NCBI RefSeq assembly: GCF_026125785.1
Contig: NZ_JAHCKL010000001.1
Coordinates: 252,949 to 316,948, forward strand
Direction: 5' to 3'
Origin: Hydrogenophaga sp.
Lineage (GTDB): Bacteria > Pseudomonadota > Gammaproteobacteria > Burkholderiales > Burkholderiaceae_C
Length of the DNA: 64,000 nt
A model generated the notes under the pieces. That model saw only the letters and a list, made by a program, of their open reading frames with translations, was not told where the DNA came from and searched no databases. Positions 18,501 to 30,697 of the stretch are shown here, in pieces (position 1 is the stretch's first letter; the number at the start of each line of letters is the position of its first letter). The position numbers and the translations under genes were made by a program.

Positions 18501-19658
18501 TCAGAACTTCACGTCCAGCGTGAATTCGGTGAAGGTGGCGGCGTCGCTGTTTTCCTCTTCGGCCACGGTGGTCTCGCTGGGCTTGAGGCCGGTGAAGTCG
18601 TTTTGCAGGCGCCAGAGCAGGTTGTTGGGCGAGTCGGCGTGGGCCAGACCCTCGTTGCGGGAGACCAGGCCCACCGTAATCAGGCGCGCCAGGTCTTGCT
18701 CGAAGGTCTGCGAGCCCTCGGCCAGGGACTTTTCCATGGCTTCGCGCACGCCGGAAAAGTCGGCTTTCTGGATCAGGTCGGCGATCAGCGAGGTGTTGAG
18801 CAGTACCTCCATCGCCGGCACGCGCCCGCCGGTGTGGGTGCGCAGCAGCCGCTGGGAGACGATGGCCCGCAGCGCGGCGGCCAGGTCGCCCAGCAGGGTG
18901 GGGCGCACCTCCACCGGGTAGAAGCTCAGGATGCGGTTGAGCGCCTGGTAGCTGTTGTTGGCGTGCAGCGTAGCCAGGCACAGGTGGCCCGACTGCGCGT
19001 AGGCAATGGCCGCCGACATGGTCTCCCGGTCGCGGATCTCGCCGATCAGGATCACGTCCGGCGCCTGGCGCAGCGCGTTCTTCAGCGCGATCTGCAGCGA
19101 GGCCGTGTCCGAACCGATCTCGCGCTGGTTGATGACCGACTTCTTGTTGCGGTAGAAGTACTCGATCGGTTCCTCGATCGTCAGCACGTGGCCGGTGCTG
19201 AGCTGGTTGCGGTGATCGATCATTGCCGCCAGCGTGGTGCTCTTGCCCGCGCCGGTGGCGCCGACCATCAGCACCAGGCCCCGTTTTTCCATCACCAGGT
19301 CGGCCAGCACCGGCGCGACGTTGAGCGTGTCCAGCGGAGGAATGTCGGCCGGCACGTAGCGGATCACCACCGCCGTGTGGCTGCGCTGATGAAAGGCGCT
19401 GAGACGGAAGTTGCCCACGCCTTCCAGCGGCACGGCCATGTTGAGCTCGCCGGTCTCGTGCAGTTCCTCCATGCGCGTGGGCGGCACGATCTCGGCGAGC
19501 AGGTTGCGCGGCGCGTCGGCTGGCAGCACCTGGCTGTTGATGGGGATGGTCTGGCCGTTGATCTTGATCATCGCCGGCGCATGCGCCGTCAGGTACACGT
19601 CCGAGGCCTTCTTGTCCGCCATCAGGCGCAGGATGCGCTCCATCGTTCCGCTGCTCAT
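18501..19658 (-). CDS. pilU: PilT/PilU family type IV pilus retraction ATPase (PilU-like)
   Basis: This is a hexameric AAA+ motor of the secretion-ATPase superfamily, which depolymerises type IV pili at the inner membrane. The product is 385 aa, the PilU length (PilT is about 345). Motifs are Walker [18 protein letters not shown], the Asp box [13 protein letters not shown], Walker [13 protein letters not shown] and the His box [15 protein letters not shown] 19658 is preferred, with AAGGA about 9 bp upstream, over a start 14 codons earlier. No pilin, pilT or pil assembly gene is nearby; it lies between dapD and dapE on the same strand. The exact PilU role is inferred. Confidence 0.9.
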   Translation of the reverse strand: MSSGTMERILRLMADKKASDVYLTAHAPAMIKINGQTIPINSQVLPADAPRNLLAEIVPPTRMEELHETGELNMAVPLEGVGNFRLSAFHQRSHTAVVIRYVPADIPPLDTLNVAPVLADLVMEKRGLVLMVGATGAGKSTTLAAMIDHRNQLSTGHVLTIEEPIEYFYRNKKSVINQREIGSDTASLQIALKNALRQAPDVILIGEIRDRETMSAAIAYAQSGHLCLATLHANNSYQALNRILSFYPVEVRPTLLGDLAAALRAIVSQRLLRTHTGGRVPAMEVLLNTSLIADLIQKADFSGVREAMEKSLAEGSQTFEQDLARLITVGLVSRNEGLAHADSPNNLLWRLQNDFTGLKPSETTVAEEENSDAATFTEFTLDVKF

Positions 19659-19787
19659 GACCGTCCTTTCGTCAGGGGAAGTTGTACCTTGGCACGCCAC
19701 GGAACCGGCCTTGCCCCGCCGCTGGCGCGGTCCCCTTGGGAGGAGATGCGGCCACGCGCCGTGGGCAGACGACGGGGGTGGGCTTGT
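19659..19787. other. 129-bp spacer between dapD and the pilU-like gene
   Basis: This non-coding spacer is GC-rich. It contains a GCGC-rich imperfect hairpin around 19723-19740, with GCCGCTGGCGC next to a CCCCTTGGGAGG patch resembling the C-rich/G-rich palindromes seen elsewhere in the window. It may be a degenerate interspersed repeat or an intra-operon attenuator. No promoter is convincing. Confidence 0.35.
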
Positions 19788-20612
19788 TCACGGCCGCAGC
19801 AGGTCGTTCAGGCTGGTCTTGGCGCGGGTCTGGGCGTCCACGCGCTTGACGATGATGGCCGCGTACAGGCTGTACTTGCCGTCGTCCTTGGGCAGGCTGC
19901 CGCTGATCACCACCGAACCGGCCGGCACGCGGCCGTAGCTCACTTCGCCGGTGCTGCGGTCGTAGATGGGGGTGCTCTGGCCGATGTAGACGCCCATGGA
20001 CACGACGGAGTTCTCTTCCACGATCACGCCTTCGACGATTTCCGAACGCGCGCCGATGAAGCAGTTGTCCTCGATGATGGTCGGGTTGGCCTGCAGCGGC
20101 TCCAGCACGCCGCCCAGGCCCACGCCGCCGGAGAGGTGCACGTTCTTGCCGACCTGCGCGCAGGAGCCCACGGTGGCCCAGGTGTCGACCATGGTGCCTT
20201 CGTCCACGTAGGCGCCGATGTTGACGTAAGAGGGCATGAGGATCGCGCCCTTGGCGATGTAGCTGCCGCGCCGGGCCACGGCCGGCGGCACCACACGCAC
20301 GCCGGTGGCCTTCATCTCGGCCTCGCTGAGGTGGGCGAACTTGGTCTGCACCTTGTCGTAGAAGCCCAGATCGCCGGCACGCACGATCTCGTTGTCCTTG
20401 AGGCGGAAGGACAACAGCACGGCCTTCTTGACCCACTGGTGCACGGTCCACTGGCCCACCCCCTGCCGCGTGGCCACGCGCAGCTTGCCGTTGTTGAGTT
20501 CGGCGATCACGTGTTCGACGGCATCCGTGACTTCCTTGGGGGCGGAGGCAGGCGAGAGCTCGGCGCGGTTGTCCCAGGCGTTGTCGATCAGGGTTTGCAG
20601 TTGTTGGGTCAT
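19788..20612 (-). CDS. dapD: Tetrahydrodipicolinate N-succinyltransferase
   Basis: DapD transfers succinyl from succinyl-CoA to tetrahydrodipicolinate in the succinylase branch of lysine/DAP synthesis. The 274-aa length equals the family norm. An N-terminal helical domain ([17 protein letters not shown]) is followed by the left-handed beta-helix hexapeptide repeats. These include [40 protein letters not shown] and [20 protein letters not shown]. Transcription runs from dapC, 69 bp upstream, towards pilU and dapE. Confidence 0.97.
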   Translation of the reverse strand: MTQQLQTLIDNAWDNRAELSPASAPKEVTDAVEHVIAELNNGKLRVATRQGVGQWTVHQWVKKAVLLSFRLKDNEIVRAGDLGFYDKVQTKFAHLSEAEMKATGVRVVPPAVARRGSYIAKGAILMPSYVNIGAYVDEGTMVDTWATVGSCAQVGKNVHLSGGVGLGGVLEPLQANPTIIEDNCFIGARSEIVEGVIVEENSVVSMGVYIGQSTPIYDRSTGEVSYGRVPAGSVVISGSLPKDDGKYSLYAAIIVKRVDAQTRAKTSLNDLLRP

Positions 20613-20681
20613 GTTGCTGGGGCGGGTTCTGTGTTGAGCGTTGGGCGTTGGGTGTAGGGGACGCTTTCGGCGTGCGGTTCT

Positions 20682-21905
20682 TCAGGCGGTTTCCCGGCAG
20701 AACTGCACGATGCGTTGGGCGGCTTCCAGGCATTCGGCGGTTTCGGCCACCAGTGCCATGCGCACCCGGCCGGTACCCGGGTTGATGCCACCGGTCTCGC
20801 GCGCCAGGTAGCTGCCGGGCAAGACCGTGACATTGTATTGAGCCAGCAGTGCGCGGGCGAAAGCTTCGTCCGCGCTCACGCCGGGCTGGGCCTGGGCGAA
20901 GCGTTGCGGCACGCCGGCCCAGAGGTAGAAGGCGGCATCGGGCAGGCGCACGTCCAGCACCTGCGCCAGCAGGGGCGTGACCTGGGCGAACTTCTCGCGG
21001 TACAGGCGGCGGTTGTCCACCACATGCGCCTCATCGCCCCAGGCCACGATGCTGGCGGCCTGCACGGCCGGGCTCATGGCCCCGCCGTGGTAAGTGCGGT
21101 AGAGCAGGAAGGCCTTGATGAGGTCTGCGTCGCCGGCCACGAAGCCGCTGCGCAGGCCGGGCACGTTGCTGCGCTTGGACAGGCTGGTGAAGCTGATGAG
21201 TCGCGGGAAACCGCTGCGGCCCAGGCGCTGTGCGGCCTCCAGTCCGCCCAACGGCGGCTCGTCGCGGAAATAGATTTCGCTGTAGCACTCGTCGGAGGCG
21301 ATCACGAAACCATGGCGGTCGCTGAGGGCGAACAGGCGCTGCCATTCCTCCAGCGGCATGACCGCGCCGGTGGGGTTGCCGGGTGAGCAGACATACAGCA
21401 GTTGCGTGCGGGCCCAGACGGCTTCGGGCACGCTGTCCCAGTCGGTGGCGAAGTTGCGTGCCGGGTCGCTGGCCACGTAGTAGGGTTCGGCCCCGCTGAG
21501 CAGGGCCGCGCCTTCGTAGATCTGGTAGAACGGGTTGGGCACCATGACGGTGGCACCGGCCTGCGTCGGGTCCACGACCGTCTGCGCGAAGGCGAACAGC
21601 GCTTCGCGCGATCCGTTGATGGGCAGCACCTGGGTGGCCGGGTCGATGGACACGCCATAGCGGCTCTGCACCCAGGCCGCGCAGGCCTGGCGCATGGCCG
21701 GCTCGCCCACGGTGGCTGGGTACCCGGCCAGGCTGGTATCCAGCGAGTCGGCCAGGGCCTTTTTCAGGAAATCCGGCGTGGCGTGGCGGGGTTCGCCGAT
21801 GCCCAGGCTGATGGGGCGCAGGTCCGGGTTGGGTGTGACGTGGGCAAAGAGCCGGCGCAGCCGCTCGAAAGGATAGGGCTGCAGGCGCGAGAGCAGAGGG
21901 TTCAT
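20682..21905 (-). CDS. dapC: Succinyldiaminopimelate transaminase
   Basis: This PLP-dependent fold-type I aminotransferase converts N-succinyl-2-amino-6-ketopimelate to succinyl-DAP. The product is 407 aa. Motifs are LGIGEPRHATPDFL near the N-terminus, VCSPGNPTGAVM, VIASDECYSEIYF (PLP-phenol and nitrogen contacts) and SLSKRSNVPGLRSGF, which contains the Schiff-base lysine. Assignment to DapC rather than a generic class I aminotransferase rests on adjacency to dapD and on family similarity. It is divergently transcribed from smc and is the probable first gene of the dapC-dapD-pilU-dapE-prmB-yheS unit. Confidence 0.92.
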   Translation of the reverse strand: MNPLLSRLQPYPFERLRRLFAHVTPNPDLRPISLGIGEPRHATPDFLKKALADSLDTSLAGYPATVGEPAMRQACAAWVQSRYGVSIDPATQVLPINGSREALFAFAQTVVDPTQAGATVMVPNPFYQIYEGAALLSGAEPYYVASDPARNFATDWDSVPEAVWARTQLLYVCSPGNPTGAVMPLEEWQRLFALSDRHGFVIASDECYSEIYFRDEPPLGGLEAAQRLGRSGFPRLISFTSLSKRSNVPGLRSGFVAGDADLIKAFLLYRTYHGGAMSPAVQAASIVAWGDEAHVVDNRRLYREKFAQVTPLLAQVLDVRLPDAAFYLWAGVPQRFAQAQPGVSADEAFARALLAQYNVTVLPGSYLARETGGINPGTGRVRMALVAETAECLEAAQRIVQFCRETA

Positions 21906-22001
21906 GGCAGAGGATTATCGGGGCAGGTGCCGCCGGCGACGGAGGATACAGGCCGTCACCCTCTGAGTGCGCGGCGGCGCTGCGCCGGGCGTGCCGCACG
22001 G

Positions 22002-22007
22002 TATCAT
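22002..22007 (+). promoter_or_regulatory. Candidate -10 box for smc
   Basis: TATCAT lies about 80 bp before the smc start in the 182-bp dapC/smc divergent gap. No -35 consensus is obvious. Most of the remaining gap is GC-rich apart from an AT-rich patch GAATTCAATCA at 22050-22060. Confidence 0.3.
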
Positions 22008-22060
22008 CAAGACCCGTTCCACCGTGCCCGTTGCGGTGAAATTGCCTTTGAATTCAATCA

Positions 22061-22075
22061 CTTGGCCTTGCCAAG
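22061..22075 (+). other. Stem-loop next to the smc ribosome-binding site
   Basis: CTTGGC-CTT-GCCAAG is a perfect 6-bp hairpin whose 3' arm runs into AAGGGAG, the likely Shine-Dalgarno sequence, 8-10 bp before the GTG start. Folding could reduce access to the ribosome-binding site. The function is inferred. Confidence 0.45.
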
Positions 22076-22087
22076 GGAGCCCGCAGC

Positions 22088-25000
22088 GTGCGCCTCAACT
22101 CGATCAAGCTCTCCGGCTTCAAGTCTTTCGCCGAACCGACCAACTTCATGCTGCCGGGCCAACTCGTGGGCGTGGTGGGTCCCAACGGCTGCGGCAAGTC
22201 CAACATCATGGACGCGGTGCGGTGGGTGCTGGGCGAGTCCAAGGCGTCCGAACTGCGCGGCGAGTCCATGCAGGACGTGATCTTCAACGGCACCACCTCG
22301 CGCAAGGCCGCCAGCCGCTCCAGCGTGGAACTGGTGTTTGACAACGCCGACCACCGGGCCGGTGGCCAGTGGGGCCAGTTCGCCGAAATTGCCGTCAAGC
22401 GCGTGCTCACGCGCGATGGCACCAGCAGCTACTACATCAACAACCAGCCGGTGCGCCGGCGTGACGTGCAGGACGTGTTCCTGGGCACCGGCCTCGGGCC
22501 TCGCGCCTACGCCATCATCGGCCAGGGCACCATCAGCCGCATCATCGAGAGCAAGCCCGAGGAGCTGCGCCTGTTCCTGGAGGAAGCGGCGGGTGTGTCC
22601 AAGTACAAGGAGCGCCGCCGCGAAACCGCCCACCGCCTGGCGGACACGCGGGAGAACCTGACGCGCGTCGAGGACATCCTGCGCGAACTCAACGCCAACC
22701 TGGACAAGCTGGAGAAACAGGCCGAGGTGGCGGCGCGCTACAACAGCCTGCAGGCCAGCGCCACACTCAAGCAGCACCAGCTCTGGTTCCTCAAGCGCGC
22801 CGAAGCCGAGGCCGATCAGGTCCGGGTCAAGAACGACGCCGCTCAGGCGGTGAACGACCTGGAGTCGCGCACCGCCGATCTGCGCCGCGTGGAAGCCGAG
22901 CTGGAAACCATCCGCCAGGCCCACTACGCGGCCGGCGACCAGGTCAACCAGGCCCAGGGCAAGCTCTACGAGGCCAGTGCCGAGGTTGGCAAGCTGGAAG
23001 CGGAGATCCGCTTCGTGGTCGAAGGGCGCCAGCGTGTCGAGCAGCGCCTGGTCCAGCTCAAGGAGCAACTGGCGTCCTGGGCGACGCGCAGCCAGGACGC
23101 GGCGGTCGAGCTGGAGCAGCTTGCCGAATCCATGGTGCAGGCGGAGGAGCAGTCCGTGGTGCTGGCGGCGCAGGGAGAGGAGCAGTCCGGCGCGTTGCCC
23201 ACGCTGGAGGACAGCCTGCGCCAGGCCCAGGCCCGCGCCAACGAGCAGCGCGCCAGCGTCACGCAGGTGCAGCAGCAGATCCAGGTGCTGGCCGCCGAGC
23301 AGCGCAATGTGCAGGAGCAAAGCCGCGCGCTCGGCCAGCGCCGCGAACGCCTGAGCGCCGACCGCAACGCGCTGGCAGCGCCCGATGAGGCGCGGTTGCA
23401 GAACGCACAGGCCCAACTGGCCAGCGCCCAGGAAACCGCCGAGACGCTGGACGCCGTGCTGCACGAGCTGCAGGACAGCGTGCCGGCACTGGACGAAGCC
23501 CGCCGCGCCGCGCAGCAGGCGGTGAACCAGGAGTCCGCCCGGCAGGCCGACCTGTCGGCGCGCCTGGAGGCGCTCAAGGCGCTGCAGGACAAGGTCAAGA
23601 CGGACGACAAGCTCAAGCCCTGGCTGGCCCGGCACGGGCTGGATGGCCTGCAGGGCCTGTGGAGCCGGATCCATATCGAGGCCGGCTGGGAAAACGCCCT
23701 GGAGGCCGCCTTGCGCGAGCGCATGGGTGCGCTGGAGGTGTCGCGCCTGGAGATGGTGCGTGCCTTCGGCCAGGACGCTCCGCCCGCCAAGCTGGCGTTC
23801 TACAGCCCGCCGGCTGCCGCAGCGTCGACGGCGCAAAGCGCCACCGGCCTGCGTCCGCTGGCGAGCTGGCTGCGCCTGAACGACGCCGCGCAGCAGGCGC
23901 TGCTGGCCGAATGGCTGCACGGTTGCCTGACGGCGGCCACGCTTGAGGAGGCCATGGCCCAGCGCGAGCGGCTGGCCCCGGGCGAGGCCATCCATGTGCC
24001 CAGCGGCCACGTGGTCACGGCGCACAGCGTGAGCTTCTACGCGCCCGACAGCGAGCAGGCCGGACTGCTGGCGCGGGCACAGGAGATCGAGAACATCGAC
24101 AAACAGCTCAAGGCCCAGGCTCTGATCGCCGAGCAGGCCCGTGCCGCCCTGATCCGCGCCGAGGCGGCCTACACCGACGCCTCGCAGCGCCTGGTATCGG
24201 CCCGCCGCGAGGCGGCCGAAGCGCAAAGCCGTGCCCACGAACTCCAGGTGGAAACCCTGCGCCTGACCCAACTGGCCGAACAGACGCGGGCGCGCAGCGA
24301 ACAGATCGGCGCCGACCTGGCCGAGGTCGATGCGCAACTGGAAGCCTTGCAGGAGAGGCAGGTGACGGCCGAGGCGCGCTTCGAGGAACTGGACATGCAG
24401 CTCGCCGACAGCCAGGAGCGCCACGCCCAGCTCGACGACAAGGTCATCGAGGCCGAGCGCGCGCTCAATGCCGCGCGCGAACAGCAGCGCGCGCTGGAGC
24501 GCAGCGCCCAGGAGGCCACCTTCGCACTGCGCAGCCTGCAGGCACGGCAGGGCGAACTGCAGCGCGCCATGGAAACCGCCGCCTCGCAGGAAAAGTCGTT
24601 GTCCGAAGAGCAGCAGCGCGCCAGCGAGGAGCTGTCCCGCCTGACCGATGCCGCGGCCCAGGCCGGCCTGCAGGATGCGCTGGCCATGAAGCTGGAGCGT
24701 GAGCAGGCCCTGGGCGCGCTGCGCAGCCAGTACGACGACCTCACCGCCAAGCTGCGCGCCAGCGACGAGCGCCGCCTCCAGCTGGAGCGCGAACTCGACC
24801 CGCTGCGCTCGCGCATCACCGAGTTCCAGCTCAAGGAGCAGGCCGCGCGCCTGGGGGTGGAGCAGTACAGCCAGTTGCTGGACGAAGCCCAGGCCGACCT
24901 GGCCGTGCTGGCCCAGGGCATCGCCGAAGGCCCTGTGCGCCTGGCCGGGCTGCAGGGCGAGATCGACCGCCTGCACCGCGAGATCCAGTCGCTGGGGGCG

Positions 25001-25609
25001 GTCAACCTGGCGGCGCTGGACGAGCTCACCGCCGCGCGAGAACGCAAGACGTTCCTGGACGCGCAGTCCACCGACCTGATCGATGCGATGAACACGCTGG
25101 AAGACGCGATCCGCAAGATCGACAACGAGACGCGCGAACTGCTGGGCAGTACCTTCGAGACCGTCAACACCCATTTCGGCCGCATGTTCCCGGAGCTGTT
25201 CGGTGGTGGCAACGCCAAGCTGGTGATGACCGGCGAGGAGATCCTGGACGCGGGCGTGCAGGTGATGGCGCAGCCACCTGGCAAGAAAAACCAGACCATT
25301 CACCTGCTCTCGGGCGGCGAGAAAGCCCTCACCGCGATCGCGCTGGTGTTCGCCATCTTCCAGCTCAACCCGGCGCCGTTCTGCCTGCTGGACGAGGTGG
25401 ACGCGCCGCTGGACGACGCCAATACCGAGCGCTACGCCAAGCTGGTGACGGCGATGTCCCGGGAAACCCAGTTCCTGTTCATCAGCCACAACAAGATCGC
25501 CATGGAAATGGCCGAGCAACTGATCGGCGTGACCATGCAGGAGCAGGGCGTCTCGCGCATCGTCGCGGTGGACATGGAGTCCGCCGCCGGCATGCTGGAG
25601 CCGACCTGA
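22088..25609 (+). CDS. smc: Chromosome segregation protein SMC
   Basis: SMC is the condensin ATPase that compacts and segregates the chromosome with ScpA/ScpB. The 1173 aa match family length. The N-terminal head starts MRLNSIKLSGFKSFAEPT with Walker A VGPNGCGKSNIMDAVRWVLG. Long coiled coils run at about 170-500 and 670-1000, with a hinge between about 505 and 650. The C-terminal head has the signature HLLSGGEKALTAIALVFAIF and Walker B FCLLDEVDAPLDDANTERY. The start is GTG at 22088, the only codon giving the canonical N-terminus. zipA and ligA follow in the same orientation. Confidence 0.98.
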   Translation: MRLNSIKLSGFKSFAEPTNFMLPGQLVGVVGPNGCGKSNIMDAVRWVLGESKASELRGESMQDVIFNGTTSRKAASRSSVELVFDNADHRAGGQWGQFAEIAVKRVLTRDGTSSYYINNQPVRRRDVQDVFLGTGLGPRAYAIIGQGTISRIIESKPEELRLFLEEAAGVSKYKERRRETAHRLADTRENLTRVEDILRELNANLDKLEKQAEVAARYNSLQASATLKQHQLWFLKRAEAEADQVRVKNDAAQAVNDLESRTADLRRVEAELETIRQAHYAAGDQVNQAQGKLYEASAEVGKLEAEIRFVVEGRQRVEQRLVQLKEQLASWATRSQDAAVELEQLAESMVQAEEQSVVLAAQGEEQSGALPTLEDSLRQAQARANEQRASVTQVQQQIQVLAAEQRNVQEQSRALGQRRERLSADRNALAAPDEARLQNAQAQLASAQETAETLDAVLHELQDSVPALDEARRAAQQAVNQESARQADLSARLEALKALQDKVKTDDKLKPWLARHGLDGLQGLWSRIHIEAGWENALEAALRERMGALEVSRLEMVRAFGQDAPPAKLAFYSPPAAAASTAQSATGLRPLASWLRLNDAAQQALLAEWLHGCLTAATLEEAMAQRERLAPGEAIHVPSGHVVTAHSVSFYAPDSEQAGLLARAQEIENIDKQLKAQALIAEQARAALIRAEAAYTDASQRLVSARREAAEAQSRAHELQVETLRLTQLAEQTRARSEQIGADLAEVDAQLEALQERQVTAEARFEELDMQLADSQERHAQLDDKVIEAERALNAAREQQRALERSAQEATFALRSLQARQGELQRAMETAASQEKSLSEEQQRASEELSRLTDAAAQAGLQDALAMKLEREQALGALRSQYDDLTAKLRASDERRLQLERELDPLRSRITEFQLKEQAARLGVEQYSQLLDEAQADLAVLAQGIAEGPVRLAGLQGEIDRLHREIQSLGAVNLAALDELTAARERKTFLDAQSTDLIDAMNTLEDAIRKIDNETRELLGSTFETVNTHFGRMFPELFGGGNAKLVMTGEEILDAGVQVMAQPPGKKNQTIHLLSGGEKALTAIALVFAIFQLNPAPFCLLDEVDAPLDDANTERYAKLVTAMSRETQFLFISHNKIAMEMAEQLIGVTMQEQGVSRIVAVDMESAAGMLEPT

Positions 25610-25628
25610 GCGAAGGAACGAGCACATC

Positions 25629-28837
<3,209 letters not shown>

Positions 28838-28842
28838 TCTGC

Positions 28843-29910
28843 ATGTGGTTCTCCATCGGACTGCTGAGTCTGTGCCTTGTACTGGCCTGGCAGGTGCGCT
28901 ACCGCTGGCACCTGCCATGGAAAGGCGGCGAAAGCGGCAAGCGCGACGGCGTGACCTATCAATACCAGTGGCGCAGTTACAAGGAAAGTACCTTCGGCGT
29001 GGATATCGCTGTCGCGGTACCCGACTGGTTCCGCTTTGAACTGAAACGGGAATCGCGGGTGGATCGCTTCTTCAAGTGGCTCGGTCTTTCGGTAGAGAAG
29101 CAGTTTGGCCACGAGGGCTTTGATCGTTTGGTCTACGTGGCGTCCAATGACGGGCATCTGCTCAATCGTGTGGCTGACAGCCCTGAACTGCGCACGGCCG
29201 CCCAGCGGCTGATGGTGCTGGCGGAGGCAGATTGCCGAGTGAAGTATGTGTACTGCGCCAACGGTGTGCTTCGCGCCTACCTGCGCCGCGGCAGCCTGTT
29301 TGGCAACAAGTCAGACCGTCGACGCCTGAACCAGGCGATTGCATCGGCCTTGCCGCTTCTCGAACGCATCGGCCAAGCACTGCGCGCAAGCCAGCAGCCT
29401 GTTTTGCCCGCCCGTCGCCGAGACCCATTCCTTCTGCCGGGCGTGCTTCTTCTTGCCACGTCCTCAGCGCTGGCGCTCAATGGGCTGCTTTTTCTGTTGC
29501 GGCCCGTCGTGTTCGATGATGCATTTCTGCTGGACACAGGTCGCATCGCCGAGTTGGCGCTTTGGGTCGGCAGTTTCATCATCTGCTCGCTGCTCGCGGC
29601 GCACTTCGTTCTGCTCGCGCGCAGTGCTCGTGCCCATCTGTATCTGCTTGAACTGCTGCTGGTGGGCTCCTTTGGTGCCTACAGTACGGCAGCTAGCGAG
29701 CTGCGCGAAGCAAATATGGAATGGGACTATTCCGTGCCGGTGATTCGAGAGGCAACGGTCCTGGACAAATCGGTCCATCGGTCTCGCCGCGGAGGAAACC
29801 GCTACTACCTGCATGTGAAGGATTGGCGTGACACAACGGGCCGAAGGCGTATCCGGGTATCGCGGGGATACTACGAATCCATGGAGCTCGGGCGCGTGCT
29901 GGTATTCTAG
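28843..29910 (+). CDS. Unrecognised membrane protein
   Basis: This 355-aa protein matches no family known to me. It has one hydrophobic segment at the very N-terminus (WFSIGLLSLCLVLAWQV) and a hydrophilic region to about residue 200. Two further membrane helices lie at about 205-230 and 245-270, with a third hydrophobic stretch (LYLLELLLVGSFGAY) close behind. A basic C-terminus (SRRGGNRYYLHVKDW, GRRRIRVSRGYYESMELGRV) follows. ATG 28843 lies 5 bp after ligA. The DNA is visibly less GC-rich than its neighbours and uses more A/T-ending codons, which may indicate a later acquisition. Its role is unknown. Confidence 0.7.
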   Translation: MWFSIGLLSLCLVLAWQVRYRWHLPWKGGESGKRDGVTYQYQWRSYKESTFGVDIAVAVPDWFRFELKRESRVDRFFKWLGLSVEKQFGHEGFDRLVYVASNDGHLLNRVADSPELRTAAQRLMVLAEADCRVKYVYCANGVLRAYLRRGSLFGNKSDRRRLNQAIASALPLLERIGQALRASQQPVLPARRRDPFLLPGVLLLATSSALALNGLLFLLRPVVFDDAFLLDTGRIAELALWVGSFIICSLLAAHFVLLARSARAHLYLLELLLVGSFGAYSTAASELREANMEWDYSVPVIREATVLDKSVHRSRRGGNRYYLHVKDWRDTTGRRRIRVSRGYYESMELGRVLVF

Positions 29911-30031
29911 GAGCGCTCGGGTCGTTTCCAGGCCTCATGGGCAAAGTTGGTGGGGGCCAAACCCCCTTGAGACTCGGGGTGCACGTCTTGCGAGATAGTT
30001 CATCTGCTCCAGCTCCACTCTCACGCCCCGT
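29911..30031. other. Spacer with possible weak terminator before the deformylase gene
   Basis: The 121-bp gap contains the inverted repeat GGGGG-CCAAA-CCCCC at 29952-29966 followed by TTGAGAC. This could be a weak terminator for the upstream membrane protein gene. The rest shows no ORF or clear promoter. Confidence 0.35.
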
Positions 30032-30571
30032 ATGACCATCCACACCATCCTGAAAATGGGCGACCCGCGCCTGCTGCGCGTGGCTCAGCCCGTGACCGCC
30101 CTCGACACACCCGCGCTGCACGGGCTCGTGGCCAATCTTTGGGAGACCATGGCCGCGGCCAACGGCGCCGGGCTGGCGGCGCCGCAGATCGGGGTGGACC
30201 TGCAGGTGGTGGTGTTCGGCAGCGGCCTGCCCAACCCGCGCTATCCGGAGGCGCCCATCGTGCCGCGCACGGTGCTGGTCAACCCCATCATCACCCCGTT
30301 GAGCGACGAAGAGGAAGAAGACTGGGAAGGCTGCCTGTCCGTGCCCGGCATGCGGGGCGTGGTGCCGCGCTGGCGGCGCATCCGCTACCAGGGTTTCGAT
30401 GCGGCTGGCGGCGCCATCGACCGCGAAGTGGAAGGCTTTCATGCCCGGGTGGTGCAGCACGAGTGCGATCACCTCTGGGGACGCTTGTACCCGATGCGGG
30501 TGCGCGATTTCAGCCGCTTCGGTTTCACGGAGGTCTTGTTTCCCGGGCTCTCGGCGCTGGACGACGATTGA
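30032..30571 (+). CDS. def: Peptide deformylase
   Basis: This metalloenzyme removes the formyl group from nascent polypeptide N-termini. The 179-aa protein carries all three motifs: motif 1 [10 protein letters not shown] (about 47-56), motif 2 EGCLSVPG (Cys metal ligand, about 105) and motif 3 [12 protein letters not shown] (HECDH, with two His ligands and the catalytic Glu). The insertion [18 protein letters not shown] and an extended C-terminus ([15 protein letters not shown]) resemble secondary deformylases rather than the fmt-linked copy. It is not next to fmt here, so it is probably a second paralogue (inference). Confidence 0.93.
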   Translation: MTIHTILKMGDPRLLRVAQPVTALDTPALHGLVANLWETMAAANGAGLAAPQIGVDLQVVVFGSGLPNPRYPEAPIVPRTVLVNPIITPLSDEEEEDWEGCLSVPGMRGVVPRWRRIRYQGFDAAGGAIDREVEGFHARVVQHECDHLWGRLYPMRVRDFSRFGFTEVLFPGLSALDDD

Positions 30572-30697
30572 GCGTCCGGTCGGCCGGCTGCGCGGCCCAT
30601 GCCGCAGGCGTTACAAATCATGCGTTTTCAGAAGGGAACGGGTGACGAAATCGTCTAGAGTGGAGCCCGTTTCACCGATCTCAGGGAACCCTATTAC

